Below, one piece after another: positions 24,283-34,989 of a DNA stretch of 64,000 bases. Numbering within the stretch: position 1 is the first letter of the stretch; every line of letters starts with the position of its first letter. The notes under the pieces are model-generated. The model worked only from the letters and a program-made list of their open reading frames with translations. It was not told the origin of the DNA and searched no databases. The translations under genes were made by a program, and so were the position numbers. The stretch is from Dastarcus helophoroides (lineage: Eukaryota > Arthropoda > Insecta > Coleoptera > Bothrideridae), in the NCBI GenBank assembly GCA_028583605.1, contig CM053333.1:29801302-29865301 (forward strand), read 5' to 3'.

Positions 24283-25201
24283 CAGTGACTCACATCTTAA
24301 ATGATGCAGTTATCATATTTTATTATAAAAGTGCATATAAAAATAAGCAAATGCAAACTGGGGGAAATGTTGGTTATAGTAAATAAGGGGTATGTATATG
24401 TAATTTAGCCTTAGACTAATATGAATACTATGCTGACAATAACCAAAATATAAATAAAAATTTGTGGAAGCCGGTAAATTCAGCATCACAGCTTAAATGA
24501 TGCAGGTTGCAGCACTTGCCCATATTATCAGAATTACGAAAGATTTTTTCAATTTAGCTAACTAATATATGTTTATAATAGTAAATCTTAATTTTGTGCC
24601 ATATTATGTATGCCAAATGTTTGTAAAACAGACACAAATAGCTGTGCGGACCGTCATATCACAATTGAGAAGTCACAAATGATGATTAACCATTTTAATA
24701 ATGGTTACAACTATAGAAAATTACTAAAATGGTCCAAAAGGTCAAGGAACAGTTTAACATATTATGAAACATTATACTAAAACAACATAGGACCTCAAAT
24801 AAATTAACAAAAGCTTATAACAACATTTTTACCCAATACGACAAAGAGCAGATGTAAGAACAAAAACCAAAAAACCACAAATTAAGTGCCTCAAAGTTAT
24901 CAACACAAGTTCATTAGACATCAAAAAATAATGTTTCACAAAAAAATACGACCTGTTTTAAGGGGAGTTAATTTACACGGGAGAACACCTAAGAATATAC
25001 TCCTCAAAAGAAAAGATAAGAATGCAATTCACTCAGAAGCATCTTAATAAATAAATGATCTGCATGAAGTCGGTATTATTGGCTGATGAAACGAAATTTA
25101 ACCTTTTTTTATCAGATGGGAAGATAACTTTAAGAGAAAACCGAAAGCAGGATTAAAATTTAAGAATTTGAAATTTTCAGTTTAATAGAATGGTCAACAC
25201 G

Positions 25202-25565
25202 TGTTACGTGCGTTATCGGTTCGAATTGATACACGTGATGGATTTATTCCCACTTTATTACTGAACTCAACTTGAATCACCACAATTTACAATTAACTCA
25301 CTTCTACTAACTTACTAATTGCACTGATTCTAACTGACTGACTCGAGGGAAAACTGACCGCCTTTTTATAGTTTCGGCCCGCGTCTTCCAGAACTTTCGG
25401 CAGATAAGGCTTATCGAATGCCGAAATTTCTGGAACGCTTATCTGCCATTTGTTTCGTTATCGCGGCCGCTTTCCCCTTATCAGAACCTTCTAGAAACTT
25501 TTTTTATTTACTAAATTCTACAATTCTATTCTAAATCCTATTTCATCTATTTACATTACGTTACA
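25202..25565 (-). repeat. 3' LTR of the gypsy element
   Basis: TG...CA-bounded LTR (TGTAACG ... GTAACA on the minus strand). It matches 29272-29635 apart from one base. It contains a TATAAAAAGG-type box near 25368-25378 on the minus strand and the inverted GGCAGATAAG/CTTATCTGCC pair shared by all LTR copies in the window. Confidence 0.95.
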
Positions 25566-25568
25566 TTG

Positions 25569-25578
25569 CCTCCCCCTT
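25569..25578 (-). promoter_or_regulatory. Polypurine tract
   Basis: On the minus strand the purine run AAGGGGGAGG lies three bases before the 3' LTR, the expected place for plus-strand DNA priming. Confidence 0.8.
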
Positions 25579-25595
25579 AGAAATGATCGTCCCGA

Positions 25596-28500
25596 TCAGT
25601 TCCAATCAGTCACTTCACCACTAAATTTGCATAGTCTGTTAAGGTGTACCACTTTCATTTTACTCCTGGAGCTACGCTGGATCCTGCATACCAAGTCGTT
25701 GATCCTCTTCAGCACTTTGTACGGCCCTTCCCAAGATGGCGTAAACTTTGGCGAAACTCCTTTCTTTCGCTGAGGGTTGTATAGCCATACCAACTCGCCC
25801 TCACTGAAACCACCATGATTGGCACTCACGTCATACCTGGCCTTCATCCGGTCCGTCGCCAAGTTGATCTTCGTCCGCACCAGAGCATGCGAGCATGCGT
25901 CTCCAGTATCGCTTCCCTCAAGTCATCTACGAAACCCATCGTTTCCCTGGGGACCTCCCTTGGTGATCCAAACACCAAGTCACACGGAAGCCGCAGTTCC
26001 CTCCCGAAGATCACTTTTGCCGGGGTCTGACTTGTAGTTTCATGAGTTGCCGCGCGATAGGCCATCAGAAACAGTGGTAGATGTCGGTCCCAGTCGGTCT
26101 GATGTTTGGAAACGACCTTCGAAAGATGTTCCTCTAAGGTCCTGTTAAATCTCTCCACCATTCCGTCAGACTGTGGGTGAAGAGGTGTTGTTCGAGTTTT
26201 CCTTATTCCAAGAAGACGACACACCTCTTGGAAAACCCCCGATTCAAAGTTCCTTCCCTGGTCCGAGTGTAGTTCAAAGGGAACACCAAATCGACAGATG
26301 AAGTTGTCCACAAGAACCCTTGCGACTGTGGTGGCTTCCTGATTTGGGATAGCATAAGCTTCAGGCCATTTACTGAAATAATCCATGGCCACCAGGATGT
26401 ACTTGTTTCCATCGTCTGAAACTGGGAATGGTCCTGCCACATCGATTGCAATTCTTTCAAATGGAGCTCCCACATTATATTGCTTCAGGGCCCATTTGGT
26501 TCTCGTACGGGGACCCTTGGATGCAGCACAGGTGACACATTTCCGACACCACCGCTCGACGTTCTCCCTGCAGTTGACCCAATAGAACCGTTTTCGAACC
26601 TTCTCCAGGGTCTTGTTCATCCCTAGGTGTCCACCAGAGGTTCCATTGTGCACCTCCCACAAGACCTGTGGAATCTTCTCCTGAGGCACCACCAACTGCA
26701 AGTTGACACGCTTTCCATCCGCGCTTTCCCATGCTCTCTTCAGTACCCCGTCCTCGACCTGGAGGGATTTCCATTGAGCCCACAAATTCTTAAGAGCTGG
26801 ACTTCTGTCGGAAACCTCTTGCCATTCCGGTCTGTCTCCAGCTTCTTTCCATTCCAATATGGGTCCGATATCAGCGTCGCTCCTCTGTAGCTTCCGAAGA
26901 CCTTCAACAGTCCATTCGTCTTCTGGCTGGACAGAAGTGACCCTTATATCCACCATGTCCTCATGGTCCTCAACTCGTCTGTGTTTGCAATCCCCACAAG
27001 GTCTTCTGGACAAAGCGTCAGCGTTGTTATGCTGTCGTCTCGGTCGATGATGCACCTTAAAGTGATATTGCTGAAGCCTTTCTAACCATCTAGCCGTCTG
27101 TCCCTCCGCGTTCTTCATTCGGAGTAACCAAGAAAGTGCCGAATGATCTGTCCTGATAAGGAATTCTTGCCCATACAAGTACTTGTGGAAGTGTTCCACG
27201 GCCTTCACTATCGCAAGAAGTTCCTTCCTGGTGGTGCAATAGTTCCTCTCTGGCTTCGTCAGGATCTTGCTGTAATATTCGATTACTCTTTCTTCACCGC
27301 CTTGAACTTGGGACAGCACAGCCCCAATGCCGACGTTACTGGCATCAGTGTCTAACACGAACTTCCCATTCTGCTGAGGATACGCCAAGATAGAGCTCGA
27401 GCACAAGGCGGACTTCAATTTCCGGAAAGCGGTATCACAATCGGGAGTCCAGACGTACGGCGTTCTTCCTTCCGTTAGTCGGTGCAACGGCGCAGCGATG
27501 ATGGCGAAACCTTTCACAAATCTTTTGTTATAAGTGCATAACCCAAGGAACTTCCTTAACTCCTGTTTATCTTTGGGTCTTGGCCAGTCACGAATTGTTT
27601 GAGTATCGCGTGCTACAGTAACCTTGACTCCTGTGTCCACCGTTGCCTGCAGATTTCTTCCATTCCCGCTGGCTTCTACCACCAAACTCTCTTTGGTCCT
27701 TTTTATCTGTTTGATGGGAAGAATTCTGGGGACTGGTTTCTTCACATTAGTTAGTGAGTTCTCTTTCTCGCCATTTTGTCTTCTTACTGTGGGGCTTGTC
27801 GACTTCTTGGGGGTTGACCTGCAATCCTTCTTGATGTGTCCCGGTTTGCCACAGCCGTAACATGTTATGCTTCTGCTGGAACTGCCTTTAAGAGTTCCTA
27901 CCAATTCTTGGATACTCGCGTCAATTCTGTGGATGTTAGCACTCAGGTTCGCGTTCATTTCCTTCATGTTAGCGTTAATGTTTCCAAAATTAGGGCCATT
28001 CGCGACCTCTTCGATGTCGGCCTTCCTTACCCTCCGTGACGCCTCTGACTCCGAAACCCTGTAAGCAGCTTCTATCTCCAAAGCTCTAATCAGTGCCTCT
28101 CGCGATGTTCGGAAGTTTGACAAGCGCATCACTCCCTGGACTTCTGAGTCTCTTATTCCTTCTATGAAAATTCTAGCTAAGTAAAGTTCCAAAAATTCAG
28201 TTGGTGCTGTTGGATAAGCTGCATGAGCCAGTCTTTTTACGTCAGCCTCGAATTCTTGTAGCGTTTCATCACTTTTCTGCTTTCTTACTAGTAGTTGCGA
28301 CTGGGCTACTTGCGGCAAATGATGATCTCCAAATCTCAGCTCTAAAGCTCTAACTAAATCCGCATAGTTAGCTAGTTCATGGTCAGATAGAGCTCGGAGT
28401 AGTTCCAGAGCTTTTCCGCGAAGGGATATCACCAATGAAGTCACTTTTTCGTCTTCCGTCCATCTATTCGCTCTAACAGCAGCTTCGAACTGAATTCTGT

Positions 28501-29095
28501 AAGCCTGGAAAGATGTTTGTCCATCAAAGGTCGGAGGTTTCACCTTTTGGGAAGAACTAGCAGGTACACTTTCGGATTCGTGTTGTATGACTTGTCCACT
28601 TAGCAACTTCTTCATGTTTTTTTCGATGTTGCTGAACTTTTTCTGTGTTGTATTTTCCAAATCAAGAAGCTTGCTGTTGAATTTTTCTTTTACTTCTCCA
28701 ATTTCTTCCCTGACTTCGCCAATCTCTTCCTGCATTTCTTCTCGCATTCCTGTAATCTGTTCTTTTACTTCTTCTTTCATTTCTTCTCTCATTCCGGTAA
28801 TTTGTTCTTTCACTTCTTCTTTCATTTTTTCAACGTCTACTTCCATTTTTTCAGTTATATTTGCTAGTAGACTATGCAATTCTTGTTTTTCTTGTCGTCT
28901 TCGTTCTTCATCTTGTCGTCTTCGTTCTTTCTCTTGTTCTTTTTCTTGTCGTCTTCGTTCTTCCTCTTGTTCTTTTTCTTGTCGTCTTCATTCTTGCTTC
29001 TGTTCTTTTTCTTGTCTTCTTTGTTCCTCCTTTTCTTTTTCTTTTTCCTCTTTGTCTTTAAACATTGCTAATAACGCTTGTAATTGTTGTTCCAT
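25596..29095 (-). pseudogene. Gag-pol polyprotein lacking most of PR and the RT palm
   Basis: ATG at 29095 starts a highly charged coiled-coil Gag with repeated RRQEKEQ units. An in-frame TGA sits at 28990-28988, and the frame is then open from 28879. Order after that: Gag core, CCHC knuckle CYGCGKPGHIKKDC (about 27830-27870), and the start of protease with VDTG. After a few more residues the sequence jumps, near 27610, to RT-end sequence DWPRPKDKQELRKFLGLC. The rest of PR and the RT fingers and palm, including the YxDD motif, are absent. RNase H (VLDTDASNVGIGAVLSQ), the integrase HHCC finger and the integrase core (IDVAGPF, HSDQGRNF, MVERFNRT) follow. A frameshift near 25880 separates the C-terminal GPY/F domain (WEGPYKVLKR), which ends at 25596. 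It cannot make RT itself. No env is seen. Confidence 0.92.
28880..29010 (-). repeat. Short tandem repeats coding for RRQEKEQ units
   Basis: CTTGTCGTCTTCGTTCTT-like units recur several times on the plus strand and encode Arg/Gln/Glu/Lys repeats at the Gag N-terminus on the minus strand. Repeat-driven length variation is likely here. Confidence 0.8.
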
Positions 29096-29251
29096 TTTGG
29101 CCGATTTTAATCCATAAAGCGTATTTGAATGTTCACGAATTTATTTGACGCGCCTCGTATAACTATTTAACAGTTTAAAAGGTCCGAGATAAAGTCAACT
29201 ACGGCACCTGGCACGAATTTTTTTCGAGTAATAAAGCACAATCCACGAATA

Positions 29252-29269
29252 ATTCCGCTTCTGACACCA
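29252..29269 (-). promoter_or_regulatory. tRNA primer binding site
   Basis: Two bases after the 5' LTR the minus strand reads TGGTGTCAGAAGCGGAAT. It starts TGG, as needed to pair with a tRNA CCA end, and resembles tRNA-Leu-type primer sites. The tRNA identity is tentative. Confidence 0.7.
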
Positions 29270-29271
29270 AA

Positions 29272-29635
29272 TGTTACGTGCGTTATCGGTTCGAATTGAT
29301 ACACGTGATGGATTTATTCCCACTTTATTACTGAACTCAACTTGAATCACCACAATTTACAATTAACTCACTTCTACTAACTTACTAATTGCACTGATTC
29401 TAACTGACTGACTCGAGGGAAAACTGACCGCCTTTTTATAGTTTCGGCCCGCGTCTTCCAGAACTTTCGGCAGATAAGGCTTATCGAATGCCGAAATTTC
29501 TGGAACGCTTATCTGCCGTTTGTTTCGTTATCGCGGCCGCTTTCCCCTTATCAGAACCTTCTAGAAACTTTTTTTATTTACTAAATTCTACAATTCTATT
29601 CTAAATCCTATTTCATCTATTTACATTACGTTACA
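29272..29635 (-). repeat. 5' LTR of the gypsy element
   Basis: 364 bp, partner of 25202-25565 with one visible difference. On the minus strand this is the upstream LTR that would drive transcription of the internal region. Confidence 0.95.
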
Positions 29636-30349
29636 TTTGATGCTTTGGGGTTGTATGTCTTTTGTCAGGGTCGGCAAAATACACTTTAGCGACGGTAGAA
29701 TGGGTTAGTATTACTGTTTCAATATTTTAAAACAGTTTGTACAATATAGTGCTGAAAACTTAAACATTCAACAGAATTTTCAATTTTTTTACGATAACAA
29801 CCCAAAACTTTCAGAGCCCACTGTACGAGAATGGTTATATCAAAATTGTCTGACGTGTCTTAATACACCACCACTGTCATTTTACGTTAATATAATAGAA
29901 AATGTATGGTCAATATAAAAGAAAAAATTCGCTAAACATAACGTAAACAATTAAAATGAATTAAAGATGATCATTGAAGAACGAAAGGCAATTTCTTCTC
30001 AATACACCCAAATCTTAGTAGAGACAATGCCTAAAAGATTACACGCAATTATTGATAACAAAGAGGGACCTTTAAATTACTAGTAAAGTACAAATTTATG
30101 GTATTTTATGGTTAGTATAATGACTGCATCATTTTAGCTGTGAGCTCTATTTTATAGGCGCATCCGATTGTTTGAATTTTTTTGTCAGGTACATTACTTT
30201 TGGAGCTTGACATACAATGAAGTTTGAACTATATTTGCAAAGGTTTATAACTATTAGTAACTCTTTTTGTTTAGTTCTTTCTATATGTTTGTGCCAGTAG
30301 TTTTATCTGTTGTATGCCCACTGCATCATTTAAGCTGTGAGTCACTGTA

Positions 30350-30830
30350 TGTATTTCCTCTTATTTCTTAAATTGTGACAATAATCAGAAAATGTTTGTC
30401 AAAAAACCGACATTTCTAGAGAAAAATCAAGGTTTTTAATAACTGAATTTTACAGATTAGATTATTGCGAAGCACAAGGAGGGGACATTTTTGAGCCACT
30501 TATTACTTAGGTATTTTTCCTTCCTTTTTTTTTTGTTAAATTATTTTTTCGGCTTTCAGTTTAAATTTTGATTACATCTGTTGATTTATTTTTACACAGA
30601 ATACATTTATCTTTTAGAATTTTTGTTTTATTTTTCGTCAGACCTGCCGATTAAAGAAAACAAAATCGTAAAAAATATCTGTAATTATTTTCATACCTTT
30701 TAGGGTAGCATACCACACACATTCATTAACCATTAGCCTATACTTCAGTGTCCAAAACTCAGTTAAAAGTGTCATTTTTATCATTTAGATGACTGAAGAT
30801 ATGAAAACGATACTCCACTGCTCAACTAGG
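30350..30830. other. Intergenic, nothing recognised
   Basis: AT-rich, no supported coding or repeat structure. Confidence 0.4.
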
Positions 30831-31760
30831 TGTCTGTGAAAGTGCGGATGCATAAAGTACGGCCAAAGCTCATTTAGGATTGAAAGTGCGACCAATACTT
30901 AATTAATGTTAAATTCTTGGTCAATGAGGGTAAGGACGTTACGACCATGCATGAAAGTGCCGACACTGAAAATATTTTCGCCAAATAAATATATTTTAGG
31001 GGAAATATAAAGAAATTAAGTTTAGTTGGAATCTTAAAGCAAAGGGGTCGAAATTAACAAAAAACGACAGTCGACTCCCACTAAAGTTGCGCCGTTAAAG
31101 TTGTCCGTTCGTTAAAGTTGTCAGGATACGATCGTTAAAGTAGATTTTTCCTCACTCTAATTTTCGAACAACGAATTGGACTTCCGAGTTTTAGCGCCAC
31201 TTTTGAATAACCCACTCAACCGGGCAAGGAGCAATAAAACATATATATCTTTTGACAATGGTAGGGTTAACTTTAACATTCGATCCAGTACGGTGAGCGC
31301 AATTTTAGCGGGGTTTACTGTATAAAATTATAAAAATAAACGATACGATTTTGATAAAAAAATAAAAATTAGCACGTCGAGTTTTGTAATTTTTAGGAAA
31401 AACAATATCTTTTCTACTTAATAAAAGACTTACATTCCCAAGAAAGATACAATTCTAGCAACTAATAAAAAATAAATGAACATATAAAATAGTAAACGAT
31501 AAATATCTTCATTAGTCTCGAATCTGATTAAAGCATGAAAAGGAATTATAGGATACAAATGTTATCCTAAGGAAATAAAAAATGTACAATCTGTAAACAA
31601 TATCAGCGCATAAGGGTAAGGGTCACTGCAGATGAAGTAGCCACACTTTCAACCTTCCTTTTTCAGATATCAGTTGCCAAGATAATTAGAGTATTCGATT
31701 TTCAGGTTGCTGCACTTTCAACCGTGGCCTCACTTTATTCTACCGCACAAACATTAATTG
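30831..31760 (-). repeat. GAAAGTGCGG-type dispersed repeat, copy B
   Basis: Inverted relative of 6130-7065. The left end GAAAGTGCGGATGCATAAAG, followed by GAAAGTGCGACCAATACTTA, corresponds to the right end of copy A. The right end (CACTTTCAACCTTCC at about 31650 and GCTGCACTTTCAACCG at about 31710) corresponds to the left end of copy A. No coding capacity. Boundaries are approximate. Confidence 0.6.
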
Positions 31761-33826
31761 AGATTCTATTTATAGGTATAAAGGTAAAAATATTTACTGT
31801 TCATAATTCATAAACTCTATTACATTTTAAACGTTTCCAAAATAAGTTATAGTTATAACAAATACAGGGTGGTGCTATAACTGAAATAAATTTAATATAA
31901 CTGAACCAAAATTCTTCTAGGCAAAATTCCTAAAACAGATCGATTTTTGTTTAAATCTTGCCACATTTTACCGTGTTTTTTGCATTTTTGCTTCCAAAGG
32001 AGCGAACATTAACCTCCAACTTCTTTTGTTTTTAGATTAAATCATCGTGTGGGCCGTCGTTAAAAAAAAGAATTTATGAATTAGAAACATTGATCAGTGC
32101 CATAAGGGACACAAATATTAAAATTGCTTAGGTTACCAATAAAGATTTACCAGTTTTTCAATTAAAATCAATCTGATACGCAGTTAAATTCTTTATCCGG
32201 TATGGGGAATTTTAAGTTATTAACCAAGTTTAAATATAGAACTGATCTAAATAAATGAGTTCATTTACTTAGAGTGACGCTGTAAGTAGTGTCAACATTA
32301 TTTTGTAAAATTCATATTTTACTTTAAAAATATGTTGTGAGGCCGGTCAAGTACAAAATAGTGACAGAAAGTCACTAGTTACTTATTTAAACCTACAAGA
32401 AACGTTTTTGTCTGCACATAATTTTCTATCAAAAATCATGCGGCTTATTTGATTGCATAAAAATAAACTTATACTAAAAAGATCAGCAAAACTGTAACAT
32501 TTTTTGGTTGAAGTAAATTCTGCAAGTTTAACTTGTTTGAAAAGGCTGTGGAAGTCGAAGCTTTAGATAAGCCTGTATTTGAAAAGGGTAATATTATTGC
32601 AAAAATTGAACCCGACGGTGATGTTGTAGTATATAAATATAAGAAATTTCTAACCTTTTGTTTGCTATATGACAGTTCAATCAATCCAGAAAATATAGGG
32701 ATGAAGGCGGATTTAAAATACGGCAAAATTTTCTCACGCAAGAGCCTGCAGGTAAAAACTAAATTGATTTTTATAAGTAGGTACAAATAGGACGAAAGAT
32801 ATTTGCAATTGTTTTGTCAGTGATAGGTGTGATAGTATTAACAATACATTTCTTTGTTTTTTCCATTAATTTTGCTACATTTGCTACTCATTTCAAATGT
32901 GAGAATATTTAACATGGTCTTTTATTTCAATAGATGTTTTTTTTAATCAAATTCTAAATTTATTCCCCAGCATGATAGAAAATACCTTTGAATTCAAGCG
33001 GGAATATGTAAATTCTAAAATTGGCAGGAAGTGGTTATTTAGTTCTCGATTCTAAGACCAAGATATCATCACAGAGAAGGTGCTAGAATTTTGTTAAGGT
33101 GTCCCATTTCTTTCGTAAAGTGTTTTGCGAACGCCTTGAGAATTTCTGCGTTAAATTACAGGGGCTTTAAAGGAAGGACGGTTTTGTAAGTTATTTAACA
33201 ATTTAAATAGAAGGATGGCTTCTAAATTATTCGGTGAATAAAATTTTTACTTTTTTTATGAATAATGTATAAATTAGGTAGGAGTTAAATAAATCAAAGT
33301 ACACCTACACCCTTAACCACTATATAATAGTAATTATTTTTTAAAATTATGCCGAAGTACTTAAAAATTTGCTTATCACAAAAAGTTCCAAGTTTCATAA
33401 GAATAAATTTAACTGAGGGAAAACAGTTATCAGGATGTTTATTTGAAGTTTACAATAACGTTTGCTTAGTAAATTTACTGATTAATTAGTATACCTCATA
33501 AAGGGGTTCAGATAGGTATAATAGAGTATTAGTAAAAATTATTCACAATCAAATGAAAAAAAATCATGAAAAATACTGGGTGTTTATTGTAAAATAAACA
33601 TGTTGCCAAGTTTATGTACAGCTCCCAATACAGCTCATTTGAAAATATTTTAGTTCGATAGGCGTTACCATGGTAAGCAAATTTGTAAAACGATTGATTG
33701 GTTCGTTTCCAATATATTTACTTCGAATACCCATCCACCCTTCTTTTTTTTTTCTTTTTTCTTGATTGCAGTCGTATAAAATTATGTACATAGTCGATAA
33801 ATAAGCCATTGATGTGAGCAAATATA
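31761..33826. other. Intergenic with an orphan MITE end
   Basis: A CAGGGTGGTGC end at 31865 resembles the CAGGGT-type MITE ends elsewhere but has no found partner. Apart from the exon-like stretch at 32524-32747, nothing else is supported. Confidence 0.35.
32524..32747 (+). other. Exon-like open frame, unrecognised
   Basis: Open frame reading FEKAVEVEALDKPVFEKGN, then IIAKIEPDGDVVVYKYKK and PENIGMKADLKYGKIFSR. It is bounded by a possible acceptor (TGCAAG near 32525) and a CTGCAG-GTAAAA donor near 32750. Composition is more protein-like than neighbouring frames. I do not recognise a family, and no second exon was found, so it may be chance or a fragment of a gene or transposon. Confidence 0.3.
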
Positions 33827-33828
33827 TA

Positions 33829-34420
33829 CAGGGTGGTCCGCTAACTATGGCGGAAACTTTAAGGAACAATAGATTATTAAAAAATAATGTGACTTTGTTA
33901 TATAAACTATGCCTCTTAAACATACCGTTTTTGAGATACGGGGTGTTAAACTCTTCATTTTTTAAACGATTTTATTTTATATCTCTCAAATAAAAAGTAA
34001 TATTTAAAAAATATTTGGTGACATAAAATATCTCGTAAAGGGCTATTATTGCCTTATTATAAAAGTTCATTAACATCTTCAGTGTACGCCACTGGAGTGG
34101 AGTTAATGTGGCGTAGAAGTTCTGATAGAAAAAAGGGTCACTATACCCCAGATCTACGCCACTGGAAATGTTAGTGAACTTTTATAGTAAGACAATATTA
34201 GCCCTTTACGAGATATTTTGTGTCACCAAATATTTTTTAAATATTACTGTTCATTTGAAAGATATAAAATAAAATAAAATCGTTTAAAAAATGAAGAGTT
34301 TAACACCCTGTATCTCAAAAACAGTACGTTCAAGAGACATTGTTTATATACCAAAGTCACATTATTTTTTAAGAATCTATTGTTCCTTAAAGTTTCCGCT
34401 ATAGTTAACGGACCACCCTG
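33829..34420. mobile_element. Foldback MITE with long inverted arms
   Basis: About 592 bp. It begins CAGGGTGGTCCGCTAACTAT and ends with its near complement, with TA on both outer sides (33827-33828 and 34421-34422). The arms extend about 240-250 bp with scattered differences, leaving a centre around 34075-34165. No coding sequence. The TA flanks suggest Tc1/mariner-type mobilisation. Confidence 0.88.
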
Positions 34421-34943
34421 TATAATTGTACTAACAAAAATAAAACAGGTATTACATCACTGGCACAAAACCAATTTTATTTTTGTAAGTGAAAATCCGT
34501 TTTTTAATAAATTTAAAACGCTATTTATGATGCACTTTATATAACGAAATAAACGCCACCGCCGTGACTAACATCTAACATGTTTTTTTAACGATTACAT
34601 TTTCCCAGCGCTTACTCCACCTAAACTGAGTTACTAATCTTAAGATGAAATTTCGTAAACCTGACGCCTATGCTTTTACATAGATGATCCGCGATAGACT
34701 GTGACCTCACCAAGAATATTTTTAACGGGTACAGAATACTTCAACTTATTTTTGCTACTTAAATTTAACTTTCAATATTTAGTAAACGCAATAATTGATG
34801 GTAAGTTCAAAAAAGGTAATTTCAAAGTGGCTTGAAATTAATCGTTTAATTTTTCAACAATGGAAATCAATTAAAAAAAAACGGTAAAATATTCGAGCAA
34901 AATTTTATCTGAAACAGAATAACTTACGAAGATTTTTGGAGAT
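34421..34943. other. Intergenic, nothing recognised
   Basis: No supported gene. The sequence leads into the Penelope-like element, whose 5' boundary is uncertain. Confidence 0.35.
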
Positions 34944-34989
34944 ATTACCCTAAGGTAAGAACATTGGAGTCATTTCGACGCCATATCCT

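Larger units (their letters stand above)
25202..29635 (-). mobile_element. Ty3/gypsy LTR retrotransposon, internally deleted
   Basis: A 4434-bp element on the minus strand with 364-bp LTRs that I find to differ at one position (near 25447). It contains a primer binding site, a polypurine tract and a single gag-pol frame. It interrupts the transposase of a Tc1-like element. The 4-bp flanks do not match (cacg on the left, tttg on the right), although solo LTRs of the same family elsewhere in the window have clean 4-bp duplications. LTR near-identity implies recent insertion, yet the coding part is badly damaged. Confidence 0.93.
24283..30347 (+). mobile_element. Tc1-like transposon with IR/DR ends, split by a gypsy insertion
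   Basis: Terminal repeats CAGTGACTCACA ... TTAAATGATGCAG at 24283-24308 and inverted at 30320-30347, flanked by TA at 24281-24282 and 30348-30349. A second internal copy of the repeat word lies at each side (about 24486-24503 and 30123-30144), the IR/DR arrangement of many Tc1-like elements. Removing the LTR element (25202-29635) leaves about 1.63 kb, the usual Tc1 size. Degenerate transposase is visible: MPNVCKTD near 24610, DETKFNLFLSDG near 25090-25120, then across the insertion LWGCMS near 29645 and VETMPKRLHAII near 30020-30055. Two catalytic regions are recognisable but stops are present, so it is dead. Confidence 0.88.

Noticed and set aside
28587..29117. Plus-strand open frame of 176 residues, Ser/Phe/Cys-rich
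   Set aside because: It is the antisense shadow of the Arg/Glu/Lys-repeat Gag N-terminus on the minus strand.
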